DNA from: Bacteroidales bacterium
GTDB taxonomy: Bacteria; Bacteroidota; Bacteroidia; Bacteroidales; P3
Direction of reading: 5' to 3'
Assembly (NCBI GenBank): GCA_017647785.1
Contig: JAGCJW010000017.1
Coordinates: forward strand, 1 to 64,000
Length of the DNA: 64,000 nt
Position 1 is the stretch's first letter. Each line of letters opens with the position of its first letter. Positions 59,276 to 64,000 of the stretch are shown in pieces. The position numbers and the translations under genes were made by a program. Under the pieces are notes generated by a model. That model was not told the DNA's origin. It did not search any database and saw only the letters and a program-made list of their open reading frames with translations.

Positions 59276-59587
59276 ATGGAAAAAGCAATTCTAAAAGACA
59301 GAATTATTCAAAGACTTAAAACAATTCATGATCCTGAAATACCACTTAACATTTACGAACTCGGATTAATTTACGACATTGACATAAATGACGAAAAAGA
59401 TGTTTTAATTGTTATGACTCTAACTGCTCCTAACTGTCCTGTGGCAGAAAGTTTGCCTTTGGAAGTTGAGGAAGCAGTAAAACAAACCGAAGGAGTAAAC
59501 AATGTTCAAGTGCAATTAACTTTTGAACCTGCATGGTCAATGGATAAATTAAGTGATGAAGCAAAACTCGAACTTGGATTCCTCTAA
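59276..59587 (+). CDS. DUF59/MIP18-type Fe-S assembly factor (SufT-like)
   Basis: A 103-residue protein with one DUF59 domain: IHDPEIPLNIYELGLIYDI, VLIVMTLTAPNCPVAESLP with the conserved Cys near residue 60, and VQLTFEPAWSMDKLSDEAKLELG. Such proteins help load or pass on iron-sulfur clusters. It starts four bases after the sufE stop and its 3' end overlaps the permease start by about 30 bases. Confidence 0.93.
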   Translation: MEKAILKDRIIQRLKTIHDPEIPLNIYELGLIYDIDINDEKDVLIVMTLTAPNCPVAESLPLEVEEAVKQTEGVNNVQVQLTFEPAWSMDKLSDEAKLELGFL

Positions 59588-60638
59588 AAGTCCCTTTAAA
59601 AAACTACTCAAAGACCCCTTAAGTCTTACAAGTATCATAGTAATATGTATATTCTTATTACTATCAATCGGAGCCTATTTTATAAGCCCCGATAGTACTC
59701 CCTATGCTAATGAGCAACATTTAGAAATAGCCGTAAAGAAACCTGGATTTAAAATTTCCTTTCTTGAAATCAAAAATCTAAATTCAAGAAAGAATTCTTT
59801 CTTTTCAAGAATCATTTACGGACAACCTTCACAATACATCTCCACTCCTATTTTCAAACATTGGAAACAAGGTGGCAAACAATTCGTTGAAACATACACA
59901 GGAGACTCTCCTAATAATGGTGAAATAATATCAATAGATGAGAAAACAGATTATAGAATCAGCGAACGCACTTATGTATTAGGAACAGATAGATACGGTC
60001 GCTGCCTTCTATCTCAATTAATTGTTGGCACAAGAGTGTCTATTGCAGTTGGATTTATTTCACTTATCATTTCCTTATTTATAGGTATTACACTCGGAGC
60101 CGTTGCTGGATATTTCGGAGGCTGGATTGACAATGTAATTATGTGGTTGATAAACGTAGTGTGGTCAATACCAACTGTACTTCTTGTAGTTGCAATTACC
60201 TTTGCATTAGGTAAAGGATTTTGGCAAGTATTTATGGCAATAGGTCTAACAATGTGGGTAGATATTGCACGAATGGTAAGAGGACAAGTAAAGAGTATAA
60301 AAGAAAAAGAATTCGTTACAGCATCACGAGCCCTAGGATTCAGCAACCAAAGGATAATAATAAAGCACATTCTTCCAAACATAATAGGACCAATCACTGT
60401 TATATCTGCATCAAACTTTGCAAGTGCAATCCTACAAGAAGCAGGATTAAGTTTTCTTGGTTTAGGAGTTCAGCCACCTATGCCTTCGTGGGGAAGTATC
60501 ATTAAAGAAAATTACGGATACATAATCTTAGATGCAGCATATATGGCAATAGCACCGGGAATTGCAATAATGCTTTTAGTACTCTCCTTTTTCACCTTAG
60601 GAAGTGGCATAAGGAAGGTAATAGATGTAAGAAATTAA
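59556..60638 (+). CDS. OppC/DppC-type ABC transporter permease
   Basis: The 360-residue inner-membrane protein starts at ATG 59556 (a GTG directly before is possible), inside the DUF59 gene. After a first helix (about 23-43) comes a periplasmic segment of some 100 residues, then the core of five helices typical of peptide permeases. It has the ABC-contacting EAA-like loop TASRALGFSNQRIIIKHILPN and the following AILQEAGLSFLGLGVQPP. No ATPase, OppB or binding protein gene is adjacent, so its partners must be elsewhere. The likely substrates are oligopeptides. Confidence 0.85.
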   Translation: MKQNSNLDSSKSPFKKLLKDPLSLTSIIVICIFLLLSIGAYFISPDSTPYANEQHLEIAVKKPGFKISFLEIKNLNSRKNSFFSRIIYGQPSQYISTPIFKHWKQGGKQFVETYTGDSPNNGEIISIDEKTDYRISERTYVLGTDRYGRCLLSQLIVGTRVSIAVGFISLIISLFIGITLGAVAGYFGGWIDNVIMWLINVVWSIPTVLLVVAITFALGKGFWQVFMAIGLTMWVDIARMVRGQVKSIKEKEFVTASRALGFSNQRIIIKHILPNIIGPITVISASNFASAILQEAGLSFLGLGVQPPMPSWGSIIKENYGYIILDAAYMAIAPGIAIMLLVLSFFTLGSGIRKVIDVRN

Positions 60639-60652
60639 AAAAAATATCATAA

Positions 60653-60688
60653 CTTGCAATAAAAGAAACGATTTATCGTTTTTGCAAG
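60653..60688 (+). promoter_or_regulatory. Nested palindrome over the efflux operon promoter
   Basis: An outer 7-bp repeat CTTGCAA (60653-60659) and TTGCAAG (60682-60688) encloses an inner palindrome AAACGAT-TT-ATCGTTT (60666-60681). A possible promoter, TTG at 60654-60656 and CGTTTTTG at 60677-60684, 20 bases apart, lies inside it. No T run follows, so an operator is more likely than a terminator. The regulator gene is not in the window. Confidence 0.5.
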
Positions 60689-60728
60689 ATACGATAAGAA
60701 AATAATAAAAATACTTAAACATAAAAAA

Positions 60729-62084
60729 ATGGTAAAAAAGAAATTTACAATTCTTAAACTCACCTTGGCTATCAGCCTGTTACTTATAACACAAGTTGCG
60801 AATAGTCAAGCAGAAACAAGTTCTAAAACTTTAGAATTGGATTTAGAGGCTGCATTAAGTATTGCCCACGACAACAATCCAACGATAAAAATAGCAGAAC
60901 TTGAAATCCAAAGAGTGGATTACAGCAAAAAAGAAGTTTTAGGCAACTTACTTCCATCGCTTTCGGCATCTGGTCAATACACCAACAACATAATGAAATC
61001 CGTTATGTTTATGCCAGAGAGTTTTTCCGAAATGATGCACGGGGCGAAGTACATGGAAATAGGATATAAAAACTCCTATACTGCAACTGTTTCAGCTGCT
61101 CTTCCACTTGTAAACTTCTCGCTTTGGGAACAAATAAAAAGCAAACAAAATGAAATAGACCTAATAATAGAACAAGCAAGAGCGTCAAAAATTGACATGA
61201 CAAAACAAGTAAAAGACGCTTACTATGCAGTATTATTAGCAAAAAACAGTTTAAGTGTATTAGAGAGAAGTATCAATAACGCAAACGAAACTTTAAAATC
61301 AACAAAAGCCTCTTACGAACAAGGATTGGTTTCAGAATATGATTACATCAGAGCGCAAGTGCAAGTAAACAATTTGAATCCTACTTACATCAATGCAAAA
61401 AATGGCTTAGAGTTATCTATTTTGCAATTAAAAATGATTCTATCTCTTCCAACCGAGCAAGAAATTGTATTGAAAGAAAACTTAGAAGACTTTTCTAATA
61501 GAGTAACAACAATAAATCTAACTGAAAACCCAACAGAATACAACTCTGATTTAAGACAAATGGATTTGAATATCATAAGCCTACAAAATTCCCTTAGATT
61601 AGTAAACTCACAACACATTCCTTCTTTATCGGCTTTCGGACAATATTCTTATTTAACACAAGCCGATGACTTTAAATTCGCAGATTACAATTGGGTTGGT
61701 AGTGCTGCTGTTGGATTGCAATTGAATATTCCAATCTTTAACGGACGTACAGTTGTAAACAAAGCAAAACAATTAAAGATTTCTTTACAAGAATTACAAT
61801 TACAAAAAGAATATCTTAAAGAAGGCATAGATTTGCAAATCCAAGCCGCAATAAACAGCATGAAAGCTGCGAAAGAACAATTAGAAGCAAACAAAGACGC
61901 TATCAAACAAGCAGAAAGAGGTTATGAAATAGCAAAAGTACGTTACAATACAGGAACAGGAACTATTTTAGAGCTAAACGATAGCGAGTTATCTATGACA
62001 CAAGCAAATCTTACTTACCAACAATCACTATATGACTACTTAGTAGCACAAAGTAATTTAGAAAAAGTATTAGGAAAAGAATAA
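60729..62084 (+). CDS. TolC-family outer-membrane efflux protein
   Basis: The 451-residue protein is an outer-membrane channel partner of RND pumps. It starts with a signal peptide (about 1-27, ending VANSQ), then LDLEAALSIAHDNNPTIKIAELE, the first of two TolC repeat halves, and the second half at about residue 270 onward (NPTEYNSDLRQMDLNIISLQ). The last helices read YEIAKVRYNTGTGTILELNDSELSMTQA. Long amphipathic helices and two short strand pairs are seen in each half, as in TolC. It is the first gene of the efflux unit. Confidence 0.92.
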   Translation: MVKKKFTILKLTLAISLLLITQVANSQAETSSKTLELDLEAALSIAHDNNPTIKIAELEIQRVDYSKKEVLGNLLPSLSASGQYTNNIMKSVMFMPESFSEMMHGAKYMEIGYKNSYTATVSAALPLVNFSLWEQIKSKQNEIDLIIEQARASKIDMTKQVKDAYYAVLLAKNSLSVLERSINNANETLKSTKASYEQGLVSEYDYIRAQVQVNNLNPTYINAKNGLELSILQLKMILSLPTEQEIVLKENLEDFSNRVTTINLTENPTEYNSDLRQMDLNIISLQNSLRLVNSQHIPSLSAFGQYSYLTQADDFKFADYNWVGSAAVGLQLNIPIFNGRTVVNKAKQLKISLQELQLQKEYLKEGIDLQIQAAINSMKAAKEQLEANKDAIKQAERGYEIAKVRYNTGTGTILELNDSELSMTQANLTYQQSLYDYLVAQSNLEKVLGKE

Positions 62085-62118
62085 ATAATTTAAGAACATA
62101 AAAAAACAAATTAAAACA

Positions 62119-63129
62119 ATGAAGAAAGCAATTTATTTCTTAAGTATAATATCGTTAATGGCGATAGGTTGTTCAAAAAAAGAAGCACAAGAAACAACTC
62201 AAAAGACAGCAGATGTTTTTAAAGTAAAGACAGAGCTTGCTCAAAGCCAAGAAATAGACAGAATATACGAGTTTTCTACAACCGTAGAAGCAGCAGTAAA
62301 GAACTATATTACCTCAGCAGGAGGAACAAGAATTGAAAAAATAATGGTAGAAGTAGGAGATGTTGTGAAAAAAGGCCAACAACTCGTAAAAATGGAAAGC
62401 ACACAATTAACTACTACGCTTGCACAATTAGACAACCTTAAAATAGAATTAGAAAGAATAAAGACTCTTTACCAATCTGGTGGAGTTAGCAAGCAACAAC
62501 TTGATCAAATGCAAATGCAATACGATGTTGCAAAGAAAAGTGCAGAAAATCTAAAAGACAATATTTACCTTACATCTCCAATCAACGGAATTGTTACAGC
62601 AAGAAACTTTGATAACGGAGACGTTGCTGCAAGCCAACCAATTTTACAAGTAATGCAAATCAATCCTGTTAAGTTAAAAATCAATATTCCTGAAAGTTTC
62701 TATACAAATGTAAAGAAAGGAATGCAAGTTGTTGCAAAAACAGAAATTTTTGGCGAAGAAGAATTTGCAGGAACAGTATCTTTAATCTATCCAACAATAG
62801 ACCCTCTTACTCGTACTTTCACTTGTGAGGTAAATGTAAAGAATCAAAACTCTAAACTAAAACCTGGAATGTTCGGAAGAGTAGAATTAAACCTTGGAAA
62901 GGCATCTACAATAATGGTTTCTGACAAAGCCATTGTTAAACAATCAGGTTCAAATGACAAATACGTTTTCGTAGAAAAGAACGGTGTAGTTGAATATCGT
63001 AAAGTACAATTAGGAAGAAGACTTGAAGACAAAATAGAAGTTATAAGTGGAGTATCTGACGGAGAAAACGTAGTAATCACAGGACACTCTAAACTAATGG
63101 ACGGAACAAAAGTAGAGGTTATAAAATAA
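62119..63129 (+). CDS. RND efflux periplasmic adaptor (membrane fusion protein)
   Basis: The 336-residue lipoprotein has a signal with lipobox IGC. It contains the lipoyl/hairpin part VEVGDVVKKGQQLVKMES and TSPINGIVTARNFDNGD, a short coiled-coil hairpin with LKIELERIKTLYQSGGVSKQQLDQ, a beta-barrel domain (LKINIPESFYTNVKKGMQV) and a C-terminal membrane-proximal domain ending VVITGHSKLMDGTKV. It bridges the TolC-like channel and the inner-membrane pump gene that starts 27 bases after it. Confidence 0.93.
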   Translation: MKKAIYFLSIISLMAIGCSKKEAQETTQKTADVFKVKTELAQSQEIDRIYEFSTTVEAAVKNYITSAGGTRIEKIMVEVGDVVKKGQQLVKMESTQLTTTLAQLDNLKIELERIKTLYQSGGVSKQQLDQMQMQYDVAKKSAENLKDNIYLTSPINGIVTARNFDNGDVAASQPILQVMQINPVKLKINIPESFYTNVKKGMQVVAKTEIFGEEEFAGTVSLIYPTIDPLTRTFTCEVNVKNQNSKLKPGMFGRVELNLGKASTIMVSDKAIVKQSGSNDKYVFVEKNGVVEYRKVQLGRRLEDKIEVISGVSDGENVVITGHSKLMDGTKVEVIK

Positions 63130-63156
63130 AACACTTAAACAAAAAGAAAAAACAAC

Positions 63157-64000
63157 ATGAAAATATACGAAACCTCGGTTAAAAGGCCAATAACCACCTC
63201 GCTTATATTCGTAGCGATAATAGTTTTAGGCTTATTTTCATTAAGCAAACTTTCCATTGACCAAATGCCTGAAATAGAAATGAATCAGGCGTATGTAATT
63301 GTATCATATCCAGGAGCAAGTGCCGAAGACGTTGAAAACAACGTAACGAAAGTAATGGAGAGTGCTTTGAGTACAGTCAGCGATTTAAAAGAACTTACCT
63401 CCACCTCAAAAGAAAACACAGCAATTATCGGTTGTGAATTTAATTGGGGTATAGATATAGATGACGCAGTAAACGATATGCGAGATAAAATAGAGTTAGT
63501 AAAACAAGCCTTACCAGATGGCTGTTCTAATCCTATGATTCTCAAAATTTCTACCGACATGATGCCGATTGCAATCTTGTCTGCAACTTCCCATGAAAGC
63601 ACTGCGGCTCTTTATAAGATATTAGACGATGCTGTTGCTAACCCTTTGAATAGAATTAACGGAGTTGGTTCAGTGTCAATCTCAGGAGCACCACAAAGAG
63701 AGATAGTAGTAAATTGCGATCCTAATAAATTAGAAGCCTACAACCTTACAGTAGAACAAATAGGCTCAGCCGTTGCAACAGAAAACGTAAACACACCAGG
63801 AGGAAACATTGACGTAGGAAGTGAAACCTATTCTTTACGTATAGAAGGTGAAATAAAAGAAAGCGAACTCTTAAACAACATAGTTGTAGCCAACTATGGC
63901 GGAAAAAATATCTTTTTAAGAGACGTTGCATACGTTAGCGACACAATCCAAGAAAAAGCACAAGAAAGTTATGTTAATGGAGTAAAAGGAGCAACCATAG
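63157..64000 (+). CDS. RND family efflux pump, inner-membrane subunit (partial)
   Basis: The gene starts at ATG 63157 and runs off the end of the window after about 281 codons of the expected 1,000 or more. The N-terminus reads MKIYETSVKRPITTSL and a first membrane helix, then the porter-domain motifs VSYPGASAEDVENNVTKVMESAL, FNWGIDIDDAVNDMRDKIE and GVGSVSISGAPQREI, which fit the AcrB/HAE family. It exports drugs or other amphiphilic compounds by proton exchange together with the two genes before it. Substrate unknown. Confidence 0.93.
   Translation, partial: MKIYETSVKRPITTSLIFVAIIVLGLFSLSKLSIDQMPEIEMNQAYVIVSYPGASAEDVENNVTKVMESALSTVSDLKELTSTSKENTAIIGCEFNWGIDIDDAVNDMRDKIELVKQALPDGCSNPMILKISTDMMPIAILSATSHESTAALYKILDDAVANPLNRINGVGSVSISGAPQREIVVNCDPNKLEAYNLTVEQIGSAVATENVNTPGGNIDVGSETYSLRIEGEIKESELLNNIVVANYGGKNIFLRDVAYVSDTIQEKAQESYVNGVKGATI

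Overview
The window is an AT-rich chromosomal segment of a member of the Bacteroidota, most likely an anaerobic Bacteroidales-type bacterium. Several things point there. Most transcription units start at promoters with the phylum's TAnnTTTG -7 box, several with a TTTG-like -33 box 18-20 bases upstream. Translation starts sit behind A-rich leaders without clear Shine-Dalgarno sequences. Gene content includes type IX secretion proteins (SprE/PorW, the DUF5103 plug protein, a PorG-like barrel), DUF3127, DUF4810/DUF799, a Tgt without zinc cysteines, and GH92/GH2 mannosidases. An anaerobic life is suggested by ThiH, a rubredoxin-first rubrerythrin and HydF. Nothing looks like phage, plasmid, transposon or CRISPR; the window is core chromosome with compact operons.

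Layout. 1-297: AT-rich leader with a terminator. 298-6990 (-): complete thiamine operon, TPP riboswitch-thiD-thiS-tenI-like-thiE-thiG-thiC-thiH-thiF. 7095-12529 (+): coiled-coil lipoprotein, small barrel, HD phosphohydrolase, DPP5-like S9 peptidase and a DUF3127 protein with an SSB-like C-terminal tip. 12567-16402 (-): radA, the DUF799-DUF4810 lipoprotein pair and hydF. 16570-18468 (+): htpG. 18650-26140 (-): a tightly packed eight-gene run headed by SprE/PorW. 26230-27483 (+): DUF1015 protein. 27786-32964 (-): DUF3109, a MurL-MurD fusion, and class III fructose-bisphosphatase. 33055-36545 (+): glnS, a barrel protein and a WD40 protein made of 126-base repeats. 36573-41113 (-): pepD, a small SPFH-like protein, a PepP-type peptidase and the T9SS plug. 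41254-42162 (-): YeiH-type transporter. 42233-51791 (+): dapB, ROK kinase, GH2, GH92, phosphodiesterase, PorG-like barrel, OmpA-like protein. 51896-54998 (-): rubrerythrin, tRNA-Arg(ACG), GNAT, ECF sigma factor, GT2. 55098-60638 (+): tgt, LptF/G, GH3-like enzyme, sufE, DUF59 protein, OppC-like permease. 60729-64000 (+): TolC/MFP/RND efflux operon, the pump gene running off the end.

How the genes work together. The thi operon covers both halves of thiamine synthesis and its coupling, under one riboswitch that appears to act by hiding the thiD ribosome-binding region. Cell-envelope genes recur: peptidoglycan precursor synthesis (MurL-MurD, DapB), T9SS parts in three separate operons, lipopolysaccharide export (LptF/G) and an RND efflux system. 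The most notable single gene is the MurL-MurD fusion at 29763-32393, which predicts that D-glutamate enters peptidoglycan by epimerisation of UDP-MurNAc-L-Ala-L-Glu instead of by a free glutamate racemase. All functional calls rest on reading motifs by eye; no database search was possible.
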